Source of the DNA: Candidatus Methanoperedens sp.
GTDB taxonomy: Archaea > Halobacteriota > Methanosarcinia > Methanosarcinales > Methanoperedenaceae
Direction of reading: 5' to 3'
Assembly: GCA_023249275.1 (NCBI GenBank)
Contig: JAHFCV010000020.1
Coordinates: forward strand, 1-19,223
DNA length: 19,223 nt
Below the pieces are notes generated by a model. It saw only the letters and a program-made list of their open reading frames with translations, ran no database searches and was not told the origin of the DNA. The translations under genes were made by a program, and so were the position numbers. Positions 1-7,333 of this stretch are shown piece by piece; the stretch's first letter is position 1; every line of letters begins with the position of its first letter.

Positions 1-276
1 TTCATGGCGCTTGAAAATGAATTGGAAGGCGCGATAATCGTAATAGGGAATGCGCCCTCGGCTGCACTGACTGTATGCGATATGATTGAGCGCGGGCTTC
101 GTCCGGCGCTTTTTGTAGCTACGCCTGTGGGATTCGTGAACGCAGCCGAGTCAAAGGAGCGCGTGCGAACGCTGGATGTGCCCTCCATCACCTGCGTGGG
201 GACAAGAGGTGGGACGCCTGTTGCGGTTGCGGTGGTGAATGAGCTTGTGGAGATGGCGGCAAAGGGGGAAAACTGA
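1..276 (+). CDS. cbiC: Cobalt-precorrin-8 methylmutase, C-terminal part (CbiC)
   Basis: Partial gene: the frame is open to the left edge, so the true start lies outside the window and the ATG at 4 is internal. About 91 C-terminal residues are visible. They carry the CbiC/CobH signature VIGNAPSA, then RPALFVATPVGFVNAAESKE, and near the end GTRGGTPVAVAVVNEL. The family moves a methyl group from C-11 to C-12 of the corrin ring to give (cobalt-)cobyrinate, a cytoplasmic step of cobamide synthesis; methanogens and methane oxidisers need cobamides for methyl transfer. It is followed by the ribosomal operon leader, so it probably ends a separate upstream transcript. Confidence 0.93.
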   Translation, partial: FMALENELEGAIIVIGNAPSAALTVCDMIERGLRPALFVATPVGFVNAAESKERVRTLDVPSITCVGTRGGTPVAVAVVNELVEMAAKGEN

Positions 277-290
277 AATTGCCCAAAGCC

Positions 291-298
291 TTTAAATA
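291..298 (+). promoter_or_regulatory. Candidate TATA box of the ribosomal operon
   Basis: TTTAAATA sits 15 bp after the cbiC stop and is preceded by a purine-rich AAAG that could serve as a BRE. It fits an archaeal TATA box and would start transcription near 318-325, giving a leader of about 200 nt before rpl3. A second TATA-like site lies at 331-345, so the true promoter is not settled. Confidence 0.45.
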
Positions 299-523
299 CT
301 TCATCCTCGTCTAAAGCCAAAAAGTACGATGCGTATATATTACGCAAGTTGAAGTCGATCAAAGTCGGATTTGATGAATTGCGAGGGCCAATGCGATAAT
401 CGTATGCCCGCCAAGGCATGTAAATCAAAATCTATTTGTGAAGACCTATTTGCAAACCAAATGTTTTGCAGCTTGCAGTAAAAATCCCACGTATTAGTAT
501 TACATATTGTCAAGGAGGAACAA
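299..523 (+). promoter_or_regulatory. Long 5' leader of the ribosomal operon with several dyads
   Basis: This gene-free stretch contains GCGTA-TATAT-TACGC at 331-345 (a dyad centred on a TATA-like core), ATGCGAT-A-ATCGTAT at about 391-405 with one mismatch, ATGCC/GGCAT arms at 404-408 and 415-419, and TGCAAA/TTTGCA arms at 451-456 and 465-470. A strong ribosome site, AAGGAGG, lies at 512-518, six bases before the rpl3 ATG. None of the dyads alone is strong. The length is compatible with an autoregulatory leader, but I see no known r-protein mimic. The short frame starting at 466 is only an overlap with rpl3. Confidence 0.4.
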
Positions 524-1537
524 ATGTCACATCCCCACAGACCAAGGCGCGGGTCAATTGCATACAGCCCGCGGATAAGAGCAAGAAGCGAAATCCCCCG
601 TGTAAGAGCATGGCCTCCCTCAAAAGAGCCAAAACTAATGGGATTTGCAGGCTATAAAGCCGGCATGACGCATCTCATTATGAGAGATGAAGTCCCCAAC
701 AGCTTAACAAACGGAATGGAAATTTCAGTACCAGTAACCATCATGGAAGCTCCTGCAATGAAGGTTGCAGCTATACGGATTTATAAAAACACCACTTATG
801 GCGCCAGCGCAATCGCCGAAGCATGGACGACAGAGCTTGATAAAGAGCTCAACCGTGCGATAGCGGTTCCGAAGAAACATGACCTGCCTTCCGCGCTTGC
901 AAAAATAGAGCAGCTCATCAAGGACGGCGTTGCAAAGGATTTGAAAGTTATAATGTATACATTGCCTGAAAAGGTAACAGGCATCCCCAAGAAAAAGCCG
1001 GAAATCATGGAGAACAACATCGGAGGCACTGACATAAAAGCACGTTTTGAATATGCGAAGACCCTTCTCGGCAAAGCCGTAAGTATAAGCGACGTATTCA
1101 AAAACGGCGAAATTATCGACCTTCTTGCCATAACTACGGGCAAGGGAACACAGGGACCGATTAAGCGCTGGGGTATACAGCTCCAGAAATCCAAACATTC
1201 AAGAGCCGGAAGCGTGCGAGAAATCGGCACTCTCGGGCCATGGCATCCTTCACATGTAAGCTGGCGCGTTCCGCAATTGGGACAGACCGGATACCACCAG
1301 AGAACCGAATTCAACAAAAGAATCATGCAAATCGGAAAGGATGGTAAAACCGTAACGCCTGAAGGCGGATTTTTGAATTACGGCATTGTCAGGAACGATT
1401 ATATCATTATCAAGGGCAGCGTACCCGGACCGACAAAGAGACTGGTGCGCCTGCGACCTGCTATAAGACCAGGTAAACAAGTACAGGCACCCGCTCCAGA
1501 GATAACGTATATAAGCCTTGAATCAAAACAGGGGTGA
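524..1537 (+). CDS. rpl3: 50S ribosomal protein L3 (uL3)
   Basis: At 337 residues it has the usual length of archaeal/eukaryotic uL3, well above the bacterial form. The N-terminus is the archaeal type (HPHRPRRGSIAYSPR with a following RIRARSEIP), and the C-terminus ends in the VRLRPAIRP-type tail. uL3 binds 23S rRNA domain VI near the peptidyl-transferase centre. The start at 524 is set by AAGGAGG six bases upstream and by the conserved MSHPHRPRRG opening. It is the first gene of the operon. Its stop codon TGA is part of the GGGGTGA ribosome site used by rpl4, five bases before that gene's ATG. Confidence 0.98.
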   Translation: MSHPHRPRRGSIAYSPRIRARSEIPRVRAWPPSKEPKLMGFAGYKAGMTHLIMRDEVPNSLTNGMEISVPVTIMEAPAMKVAAIRIYKNTTYGASAIAEAWTTELDKELNRAIAVPKKHDLPSALAKIEQLIKDGVAKDLKVIMYTLPEKVTGIPKKKPEIMENNIGGTDIKARFEYAKTLLGKAVSISDVFKNGEIIDLLAITTGKGTQGPIKRWGIQLQKSKHSRAGSVREIGTLGPWHPSHVSWRVPQLGQTGYHQRTEFNKRIMQIGKDGKTVTPEGGFLNYGIVRNDYIIIKGSVPGPTKRLVRLRPAIRPGKQVQAPAPEITYISLESKQG

Positions 1538-1541
1538 TTCC

Positions 1542-2294
1542 ATGGATATTAACATAATAGATTTATCAGGAAAATCTTCGAAAAAGATATCATCTTCGCT
1601 ATTTGACGAACCGTACCGCCCGGATATCATAAAGAAAGCAGTGCTTTCCGCCCAGGCGAACCGCCAGCAGCCCTATGGCCCGCATATGTATGCAGGGTTG
1701 AGGACATCTGCGGAAGGATGGGGACCCGGGCGCGGCGTGTCGAGAGTTGCCAGATTAAAGAACGGCAGTAAGTCTGCCAGGATACCACAGGCAGTCAAAG
1801 GAAGACAGGCGCATCCCCCCAAACCAGAAGCTGACAGGACAGAAAAAATCAACGACAAAGAACGCAAAAAAGCCATTAAATCCGCGCTTGCAGCGACAGG
1901 AAATATTGAGCTGGTCAAGAAAAGAGGACACAGGTTCTCTGCACAATTACCTTTAATTGCCGAAGACGACCTTTCCGCTCTTGCAAAAACAAAAGATGTA
2001 AAATCTTTCATGGAAGCGGCAAAGGTATGGGATGATATCGACAGGGCGAAAGACACTACTATCAGGGCAGGAAAAGGCAAACTCAGAGGCAGGAAGTACA
2101 AAAATACAAAAAGTATTCTGATTGTCACGGCTGAGGATAAGGGAATCGTTAAAGCAGCACGCAATCTTGCAGGAGTGGATGTCGTTATATTTGATCAACT
2201 CAATGCCGAATTGTTAGCCCCGGGAACTCATGCTGGTCGTTTGACGATATTTACCGAATCTGCAATAGCAAAACTCGAGGTGACAATGCAATGA
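1542..2294 (+). CDS. rpl4: 50S ribosomal protein L4 (uL4)
   Basis: A 250-residue archaeal uL4. The long basic loop that lines the exit tunnel is clear around residues 45-100 (YGPHMYAGLRTSAEGWGPGR, then RVARLKNGSKSARIPQAVKG and GRQAHPPKPE). The start at 1542 is preferred over an in-frame upstream codon at 1518 because GGGGTGA at 1531-1537 is correctly spaced and MDINIIDLSGK matches the family opening. The last four bases overlap rpl23 as ATGA, so the two are probably translationally coupled. Confidence 0.97.
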   Translation: MDINIIDLSGKSSKKISSSLFDEPYRPDIIKKAVLSAQANRQQPYGPHMYAGLRTSAEGWGPGRGVSRVARLKNGSKSARIPQAVKGRQAHPPKPEADRTEKINDKERKKAIKSALAATGNIELVKKRGHRFSAQLPLIAEDDLSALAKTKDVKSFMEAAKVWDDIDRAKDTTIRAGKGKLRGRKYKNTKSILIVTAEDKGIVKAARNLAGVDVVIFDQLNAELLAPGTHAGRLTIFTESAIAKLEVTMQ

Positions 2295-2536
2295 TACAGC
2301 ATCCCTACGTAACAGAAAAAGCAACTCTGATGGCTGAAAACAATAATGTTCTCCAGTTCATCGTTGATGTCAATGATACTAAAGGTAAAGTGAAAAAAGA
2401 GATCGAGGCGCTCTATAAAGTAAAAGTGTTGAGGGTAAACACGATGTTTACGTCCAAAGGAAAAAAGAAAGCAATCGTGGTATTCGAAGAACCCAACACT
2501 GCGACAGAACTTGCCTCTCGGTTAGGAATATTTTAA
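2291..2536 (+). CDS. rpl23: 50S ribosomal protein L23 (uL23)
   Basis: An 81-residue protein of normal archaeal length. Recognisable features are the opening IQHPYVTEKATLMAENNN, the middle VKKEIEALYKVKVLRVNT, and the basic strand GKKKAIVVFEEPNTATELAS. uL23 sits at the tunnel exit and is the docking site for SRP and the Sec translocon. It overlaps rpl4 by four bases (ATGA) and is followed after a short gap, containing AGGTGAT, by rpl2. Confidence 0.97.
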   Translation: MIQHPYVTEKATLMAENNNVLQFIVDVNDTKGKVKKEIEALYKVKVLRVNTMFTSKGKKKAIVVFEEPNTATELASRLGIF

Positions 2537-2545
2537 GGTGATAAT

Positions 2546-3256
2546 ATGGGACATAGAATTATGGCTCAAAGTCGGGGAAAAGGTTCTCCGACATACAAAG
2601 CGCCTTCTCACAAATTCAAGGCAAACCTTGAGCACCTGAAGGTAGAGGAAGGAATTGTCACGGGAAAGATACTTGAAATCATCCATGATACTGCACGCTC
2701 CGCACCTATCGCCCGCATATCGTTCAGCAATGGCGAGGAGCGGTTAATGCTCATTCCCGAAGGCGTGGAAGTTAACCAGATAATCCAGTGCGGCATTTCA
2801 GCGCCGGTGGAGCCCGGCAACACGCTTGTGCTTGCAGAAATCCCGGAAGGAGTTCCCATCTGCAATATAGAATCACAGCCCGGAGACGGCGGAAAATTCG
2901 CAAGAGCCTCTGGAATGTACGGCATCCTCGTGGCGCACGATGTAGGCAAGACAGTAGTACAACTCCCAAGCGGTGAGATGAAATGGCTCAATCCCAAATG
3001 CAGGGCTATAGTTGGTGTTGTTGCTGCAGGCGGGCGTACCGAGAAGCCGTTTATCAATGCAGGCAAGAAATACCACAAGATGAAGGTCAGAGCCAGAAAG
3101 TGGCCGAGAAGCAGGGGCGTCGCGATGAATGTTGTCGACCACCCATTCGGAGGCGGCGGACGCCAGCATCCCGGCAGACCAAAGACCGTAGCCCGCGGCA
3201 CACCGCCGGGTCGGAAAGTAGGCTCAATTGCGGCAAGAAGAACAGGAAAGAAGTGA
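2546..3256 (+). CDS. rpl2: 50S ribosomal protein L2 (uL2)
   Basis: A 236-residue archaeal uL2 opening with MGHRIMAQSRGKGSPTYKAP, as in the family. The C-terminal lobe holds the signature VVDHPFGGGGRQHPGRP followed by RGTPPGRKVGSIAARRTG, the region that reaches the peptidyl-transferase centre and is needed for subunit joining. The ATG at 2546 is taken as the start because AGGTGAT precedes it; an internal ATG five codons on would lose conserved residues. rps19 follows after six bases. Confidence 0.98.
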   Translation: MGHRIMAQSRGKGSPTYKAPSHKFKANLEHLKVEEGIVTGKILEIIHDTARSAPIARISFSNGEERLMLIPEGVEVNQIIQCGISAPVEPGNTLVLAEIPEGVPICNIESQPGDGGKFARASGMYGILVAHDVGKTVVQLPSGEMKWLNPKCRAIVGVVAAGGRTEKPFINAGKKYHKMKVRARKWPRSRGVAMNVVDHPFGGGGRQHPGRPKTVARGTPPGRKVGSIAARRTGKK

Positions 3257-3262
3257 TAATAC

Positions 3263-3676
3263 ATGGCAAGAAGAGAATCATCAAAAATACCTAAAAGGAA
3301 GGGAGAATTTACCTATCGAGGGAAGTCAATGGAAGAACTCAGGAAGCTGAGTCCTGACGAGTTCGCACTGCTTGTTCCTGCAAGACAGCGCCGCGCCATA
3401 CAGCGTGGATTTTCAGAAGACCATAAGAAATTGCTGCATAAAGTCAAGATTAAAGACCAGAATATCAGGACGCATTTGCGGGATATGATAGTCCTTCCTG
3501 AAATGGTTGGCCTGAAAATCGCCATCCATAGCGGCAAGGAGTTTGTACCTGTAGATATAATTCCTGAGATGCTGGGTCATTATTTCGGCGAGTTCGTGCT
3601 GACGCGCAAGAAAGTTTCTCACGGCGCGGCAGGTATAGGAGCAACAAGATCAAGCAAATTCATTCCATTGAAGTGA
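3263..3676 (+). CDS. rps19: 30S ribosomal protein S19 (uS19)
   Basis: 137 residues, within the archaeal range. The archaeal N-terminal extension (SKIPKRKGEFTYRGKSMEEL) precedes the core, which shows PARQRRAIQRGFS, then RTHLRDMIVLPEMVGLKIAI and the C-terminal block MLGHYFGEFVLTRKKVSHGA ending in SSKFIPLK. uS19 forms part of the head of the small subunit with uS13. Its TGA stop touches the upstream candidate ATG of rpl22. Confidence 0.97.
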   Translation: MARRESSKIPKRKGEFTYRGKSMEELRKLSPDEFALLVPARQRRAIQRGFSEDHKKLLHKVKIKDQNIRTHLRDMIVLPEMVGLKIAIHSGKEFVPVDIIPEMLGHYFGEFVLTRKKVSHGAAGIGATRSSKFIPLK

Positions 3677-3681
3677 TGCAC

Positions 3682-4128
3682 ATGAAATTAAATTATTCAA
3701 TTGAACCCCAACCTGAAAAAACATCAAAGGCTATGGGCAAGGAACTTCATATCTCAAAAAAACATGCGCATGAGATAGCTTCGGCAATAACAGGCATGAA
3801 AGTGAATACCGCAAGAGGGTTTCTTGAAAATGTCACTGAGCTGAAACAGGCAGTGCCTTATAAGAGATTCACAAGAAACATCCCCCACAGGAAAGGGATG
3901 TGCACCGGCAGGTACCCGCAGAAAGCTGCGAAAGAATTCCTCAAGGTATTAAAAAATGCAGAGAGCAATGCCACATATAAAGGGCTTGACTCCGAGAACC
4001 TGAAGATTACCCACGTTGGTACAAAGACGGGTCATACCTACATAGGGCAGTTTAAGAAGGCTCAGGGGCGGGCTACGCCAAAGAGGCATGAAACGGTTAG
4101 CGTTGAAATGATAGTGGAGGCGCAATAA
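3682..4128 (+). CDS. rpl22: 50S ribosomal protein L22 (uL22)
   Basis: A 149-residue archaeal uL22 that lines the exit tunnel. Family blocks are NYSIEPQPEKTSKAMGKELH, KKHAHEIASAITGM, and YKRFTRNIPHRKGMCTGRYP followed by a C-terminal RGRATPKRHE-like basic segment. The start at 3682 gives MKLNYS, close to the usual opening, with GTGAT upstream; the ATG at 3676 and the GTG at 3673 are in frame and would add two or three residues while overlapping the rps19 stop. Its TAA stop overlaps the rps3 start as TAATG. Confidence 0.95.
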   Translation: MKLNYSIEPQPEKTSKAMGKELHISKKHAHEIASAITGMKVNTARGFLENVTELKQAVPYKRFTRNIPHRKGMCTGRYPQKAAKEFLKVLKNAESNATYKGLDSENLKITHVGTKTGHTYIGQFKKAQGRATPKRHETVSVEMIVEAQ

Positions 4129-4985
4129 TGGGAGTAGAACGGAAATTCGTCAAGAACGGTCTTGACAAGGCTCAGATGGCGGAATACTTCTCCGATCAAT
4201 TGGGAAGAGCAGGTTATGGCGGCATGAACATTAATAGAACCCCTATGGGCACGCAGGTCACAATATACGCCGAAAAACCCGGTATGATAATCGGGAAAGG
4301 CGGAAGGACGATACACAAGCTTACCCATGACCTTGAAACCGTTTTCCATGTGGATAACCCGCAGATAGATGTCCAGGAAGTAAAAATCCCTGAACTCAAT
4401 GCGCAGACCATGGCGTCCAGGCTTGCAGGCGCAATCGAACGCGGGCTTTATTTCAGGAAAGCAGGTCATAACATGCTGCGGAGAATACTGGAATCAGGAG
4501 CGCTCGGATGTGAAATTGATATTGCAGGCAAGCTCACAGGTCCAAGAAAGAAGACCGAAAAATTTGTTGGCGGAAATATGCTTCATGCAGGCAACCCTGC
4601 CATGGAACTTGTGGATGATGGATTTGCAATTGCGATTAAAAAACTCGGAGTTATCGGATGTCGTGTCAGGTTAATCCGACCTGATGTTAAACTTCCGGGC
4701 AGGTTCAAAACCGTACAGGTCGCAGCAGCCCCACAGGAAACCGCACAAACGAAACCTGCCGGTATTGGAGAAATCGTGAAAGCTGCCCCGGTGCACGCTC
4801 CTGTAGAGGCGAAACCAGCAGCTATGCCTGTGCAAACCGTACCTGAGGAGAAAGAAACGGCAACAGGCGAAACTCATGCCTCCGGTGTTGAAGAAAGGAC
4901 GCATGGTGATGTCTTAGAGCATAAACATGCGGAATATGATTACTGGCATCCTGCTTCGCGCGTCCACAAGAAGGAGGAGAACTGA
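4128..4985 (+). CDS. rps3: 30S ribosomal protein S3 (uS3) with a long acidic/Pro-Ala tail
   Basis: 285 residues. The N-terminal KH type-2 domain contains MIIGKGGRTI (GKGG at about residues 56-59), and the C-terminal domain of uS3 runs to about residue 193 (RLIRPDVKLPGRFKTV). A low-complexity Ala/Pro/Glu tail of about 90 residues follows and ends in HKHAEYDYWHPASRVHKKEE, a C-terminal motif shared by archaeal uS3 proteins. The protein shapes the mRNA entry tunnel. Tails of this kind are common in methanogens, so this is ordinary. It starts on the last base of the rpl22 stop and its own stop overlaps the rpl29 ATG (TGATG). Confidence 0.97.
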   Translation: MGVERKFVKNGLDKAQMAEYFSDQLGRAGYGGMNINRTPMGTQVTIYAEKPGMIIGKGGRTIHKLTHDLETVFHVDNPQIDVQEVKIPELNAQTMASRLAGAIERGLYFRKAGHNMLRRILESGALGCEIDIAGKLTGPRKKTEKFVGGNMLHAGNPAMELVDDGFAIAIKKLGVIGCRVRLIRPDVKLPGRFKTVQVAAAPQETAQTKPAGIGEIVKAAPVHAPVEAKPAAMPVQTVPEEKETATGETHASGVEERTHGDVLEHKHAEYDYWHPASRVHKKEEN

Positions 4986-5200
4986 TGGCAATACTGCGTG
5001 TTGATGATATAAGGAACATGAATCCAAATGAGCGGCAAGAAGAACTTGACAAGCTCAAACTGGAGCTAATCCGCGAACGCGCTATTGCATCCGCGGGAGG
5101 CGCCCCTGAAAATCCTGGCAGGATTAATGAAATCAGGAAAACAATCGCCAGGATAAAAACAATCAGTTTGGTAAATCCGCCAAAAAAGGAGACTAAATGA
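4985..5200 (+). CDS. rpl29: 50S ribosomal protein L29 (uL29)
   Basis: 71 residues, a two-helix protein near the tunnel exit. Family features are ILRVDDIRNMNPNERQEELD, the KLELIRERA helix, and the central GGAPENPGRINEIRKTIARI turn and helix. It overlaps rps3 by one base and rnp1 by four (ATGA). In a number of other euryarchaea a SUI1/eIF1 gene sits between rpl29 and rnp1; here there is none. Confidence 0.96.
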   Translation: MAILRVDDIRNMNPNERQEELDKLKLELIRERAIASAGGAPENPGRINEIRKTIARIKTISLVNPPKKETK

Positions 5201-5556
5201 AGCTGACGCCCCACAACATCATACACCACGAACTCATCGGTCTTGATACCAGAGTAGTGGACAGTACAAATAGTTCCCTCGTTGGAATAGAGGGGCGGAT
5301 AGTCAATGAAACAAGAAATATATTGAAAATAGATACTGGTGTCCAGGAGAAAAATGTCCCGAAATCCTGTTCATCTTTTATGTTTACAATCCCATCTTTG
5401 ATGAGCCCGTCTAAAAAGGATGAATATCCTGGGGCTCATCAAACGTATGACGGTAAACGTTACTTACCGTTAACAACCAGAGTTGATGGGAAATTATTGC
5501 TCTCGCAACCCGAAAACAGAATCCAGACAAAATTCAGAAAAAAATTCAGGAAATAA
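5197..5556 (+). CDS. rnp1: Ribonuclease P protein component 1 (Rnp1/Rpp29) with a palindrome-encoded insert
   Basis: 119 residues, versus the roughly 90-100 usual for this Pop4/Rpp29 family. The core is clear: LTPHNIIHHELIGLDTRVVD, GIEGRIVNETRNILKI, EKNVPKSCSSFMFTIPS, then VDGKLLLSQPENRIQTKFRK. Between the TIPS strand and RVDGKLL about 27 residues (68-94) do not belong to the family pattern. The DNA there (5397-5470) is made of inverted repeats, described separately. Rnp1 pairs with Rpp21 and helps the RNase P RNA cut the 5' leader from tRNA precursors. It lies at its usual archaeal place between rpl29 and rps17. The frame is intact, so the protein is probably functional with an added loop. 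Confidence 0.93.
   Translation: MKLTPHNIIHHELIGLDTRVVDSTNSSLVGIEGRIVNETRNILKIDTGVQEKNVPKSCSSFMFTIPSLMSPSKKDEYPGAHQTYDGKRYLPLTTRVDGKLLLSQPENRIQTKFRKKFRK
5397..5472 (+). repeat. Inverted-repeat cluster inside rnp1
   Basis: TTTGATGAGCCC at 5397-5408 is the perfect reverse complement of GGGCTCATCAAA at 5432-5443 (12-bp stem). Inside its loop AGGAT 5417-5421 and ATCCT 5426-5430 form a second stem with a GAAT loop. Immediately downstream, ACGGTAA 5450-5456 pairs with TTACCGT 5464-5470 around a 7-base loop. The cluster coincides with the residues of Rnp1 that have no match to the family pattern, so I read it as an in-frame palindromic insertion. The stems are seen directly; the insertion is inferred. 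Confidence 0.75.
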
Positions 5557-5569
5557 ATGAGGTATAATA

Positions 5570-5893
5570 ATGACACGTGATATTGGGTTGGATGTTCAAC
5601 CGCCAACAAAAGAGTGTACTGACCCCAATTGTCCATTCCATGGAACACTTCCCGTAAGGGGACAGGTTTTAAGCGGGGTCGTGGTAAGCGACAAAATGGA
5701 TAAAACAGTAGTGGTGCAGAGAACATTTGTGAAAAAGATTGCAAAATTCGAGCGATACGAGAAGAGAAAAACCAAGGTAAATGCCCATAACCCCCCTTGC
5801 GTGAATGCAAAACAGGGCGATAACGTAACGATTGCCGAATGCCGCCCCTTGAGTAAGACAAAATCATATGTTATCATCGAGGTGAGAAAATGA
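5570..5893 (+). CDS. rps17: 30S ribosomal protein S17 (uS17)
   Basis: 107 residues, archaeal type with an N-terminal extension carrying ECTDPNCPFHG (Cys16, Cys21, His24) ahead of the OB fold. Core motifs are RGQVLSGVVVSDKMDKTVVV, KKIAKFERYEKRKTKVNAHN and GDNVTIAECRPLSKTKSYVI. It binds 16S rRNA helices early in assembly. The ATG at 5570 follows GAGGT at a suitable distance, and the gene overlaps rpl14 by four bases (ATGA). Confidence 0.97.
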   Translation: MTRDIGLDVQPPTKECTDPNCPFHGTLPVRGQVLSGVVVSDKMDKTVVVQRTFVKKIAKFERYEKRKTKVNAHNPPCVNAKQGDNVTIAECRPLSKTKSYVIIEVRK

Positions 5894-6288
5894 GAGGGAT
5901 GAAGGCAAAAATCCCGCGCGCTATAAATACGGCAAGCCGCATGGAAGTTGCAGATAACACAGGCGCGCGCGTGGTCGAAGTAATCTCGGTATTGAAATAT
6001 CGCGGTGTCAGGAACAGATATCCTCGCGGCGGTATAGGCGATACTCTTATTGTAAGCGTTAAGAAAGGAACCCCTGAAATGAGAAAACAAATCTTCAAAG
6101 CAGTGATAATTCGCCAGAAAAAGGAATTCAGGCGACCTGATGGATTGAGGGTTTCGTTTGAGGATAACGCTTGCGTGATAGTGGATGACGAAGGAGTGCC
6201 AAAAGGCACTGAAATAAAAGGACCAGTGGCTCGGGAAGCTGCAGAGCGGTACTCAAAAATATCATCCGCAGCCTCGATTATTGTGTAG
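5890..6288 (+). CDS. rpl14: 50S ribosomal protein L14 (uL14)
   Basis: 132 residues, normal for Archaea. Blocks seen: SRMEVADNTGARVVEVISVL, GDTLIVSVKKGTPEMRKQIF, the basic KAVIIRQKKEFRRPDG, and FEDNACVIVDDEGVPKGTEI with a GPVAREAAERYSKISSAASI end. uL14 forms intersubunit bridges. Its start overlaps the rps17 stop, and its TAG is part of the AGGTGAG site for rpl24. Confidence 0.97.
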   Translation: MRGMKAKIPRAINTASRMEVADNTGARVVEVISVLKYRGVRNRYPRGGIGDTLIVSVKKGTPEMRKQIFKAVIIRQKKEFRRPDGLRVSFEDNACVIVDDEGVPKGTEIKGPVAREAAERYSKISSAASIIV

Positions 6289-6297
6289 GTGAGAATC

Positions 6298-6639
6298 ATG
6301 GTATCATCACAACCAAGAAAACAAAGAAAATCCAGATATCAGGCTCCGCTCCATATCAGGCATAAACTGATGGGCGCCATGCTCAGCCCCGAACTCAGGG
6401 AAAAACACGGAATAAAAAGTATATCTGTCCGTTCGGGCGATACGGTAAAAGTTCTACGCGGAGACCATAAGGGCAAAGAAGGAAAGGTTGCCGCGGTAAA
6501 TCTTAAAAAAATGACAATCACAGTTGATGGCGTGAGTGTGACAAAATCAGATGGCACTGAAGTGCCAAGACCGGTCCACCCTTCAAGTGTTATGATTACG
6601 AAATTAGAAACCAAAGATGAAAAGCGCTTAGGTGATTAA
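6298..6639 (+). CDS. rpl24: 50S ribosomal protein L24 (uL24)
   Basis: 113 residues. An archaeal N-terminal region (PRKQRKSRYQAPLHIRHKLM, SPELREKHGI) precedes the KOW domain SVRSGDTVKVLRGDHKGKEG and VTKSDGTEVPRPVHPSSVMI. The ATG at 6298 is chosen because AGGTGAG (6287-6293) is four bases upstream; an in-frame GTG at 6289 would lie inside that ribosome site. The TAA stop abuts the rps4e ATG. Confidence 0.96.
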   Translation: MVSSQPRKQRKSRYQAPLHIRHKLMGAMLSPELREKHGIKSISVRSGDTVKVLRGDHKGKEGKVAAVNLKKMTITVDGVSVTKSDGTEVPRPVHPSSVMITKLETKDEKRLGD

Positions 6640-7332
6640 ATGGCAAGACATCAGAAAAGAGTGGCTGCTCCAAAATCATGGAATATTACAAGGAAAACCC
6701 ATCACTGGGTAGTTGGAGCCAACGCAGGACCGCACTCAAAAGACAAAGGAATTCCGCTGCTTGTAATAGTCAGGGACATGCTTAAACTTGCGAATAACGC
6801 AAAGGAAGCTAAAAGTATAATCAATGAAGGAAATATTTTCATTGATGGCGTAGCGAGATCGGATTATAAACACATGGTGGGACTCTTCGATATAGTATCG
6901 ATTCCTGCAACAAATGAATATTACCGTGTTCTTCTGGATAACCAGAACAGGTTTAAGCTGTATAAAGAAGATGCAAGCGCCATGAAGCTGTGCAGGGTAA
7001 ACAATAAAACCATTGTTAATAAAGGCGCCGTACAACTTAACCTGCATGACGGCAGCAATATCCTGGCATCCAATGATTACAAAACGTTTGATACTGTCAT
7101 TCTGGGCTTAAAAGACCGAAAGATTGTAAAACACATAGCCTATAAACCCGGGAATCTTGCAATGATTGTCGGGGGCGAACACTCCGGTGAAATCGGGAAG
7201 ATAAAACAAATCCGCAAAGTCAGAGGTTCAGGCACTAATATGGTAGCAATATCCAATGAAGGGGAATTTGAAACCATTGAAAATTATGTGTTTGTCATAG
7301 GTGAATCCACGCCTGAAATCAAGGTGATCTGA
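6640..7332 (+). CDS. rps4e: 30S ribosomal protein S4e (eS4)
   Basis: 230 residues, found in Archaea and eukaryotes only. The opening ARHQKRVAAPKSW is followed by an S4-type RNA-binding region (about residues 43-105, with LKLANNAKEAKSIINEG), the central eS4 domain with GAVQLNLHDG, and a KOW motif near residues 170-200 (MIVGGEHSGEIGKI). The start is fixed by GGTGAT at 6631-6636. The gene ends in AAGGTGATCTGA, whose GGTGAT (7323-7328) is a textbook ribosome site for an ATG at 7334. That ATG now begins a short ORF instead of rpl5. Confidence 0.97.
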   Translation: MARHQKRVAAPKSWNITRKTHHWVVGANAGPHSKDKGIPLLVIVRDMLKLANNAKEAKSIINEGNIFIDGVARSDYKHMVGLFDIVSIPATNEYYRVLLDNQNRFKLYKEDASAMKLCRVNNKTIVNKGAVQLNLHDGSNILASNDYKTFDTVILGLKDRKIVKHIAYKPGNLAMIVGGEHSGEIGKIKQIRKVRGSGTNMVAISNEGEFETIENYVFVIGESTPEIKVI

Positions 7333-7333
7333 A

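Noticed and set aside
725..1326. Long minus-strand frames opposite rpl3 (157 and 176 codons)
   Set aside because: They lie wholly within a certain ribosomal protein gene, have no ribosome site, and their translations look like complements of basic protein codons.
2608..3264. 218-codon minus-strand frame opposite rpl2
   Set aside because: Shadow of rpl2; rich in Pro/Ser/Thr as expected from the complement of Gly/Arg-rich codons, with no known domain.
4320..4985. rps3 tail as a fusion to another protein
   Set aside because: The Ala/Pro/Glu tail ends in the archaeal uS3 terminal motif and is typical low-complexity extension, not a second domain.
6195..6210. Small hairpin AGTGCC-AAAA-GGCACT in rpl14
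   Set aside because: A 6-bp stem encoding normal conserved residues (GVPKGTE), so it is probably chance.
6552..6567. TGGCACT-GA-AGTGCCA hairpin in rpl24
   Set aside because: Short, within conserved L24 coding sequence (DGTEVP), with no sign of insertion.
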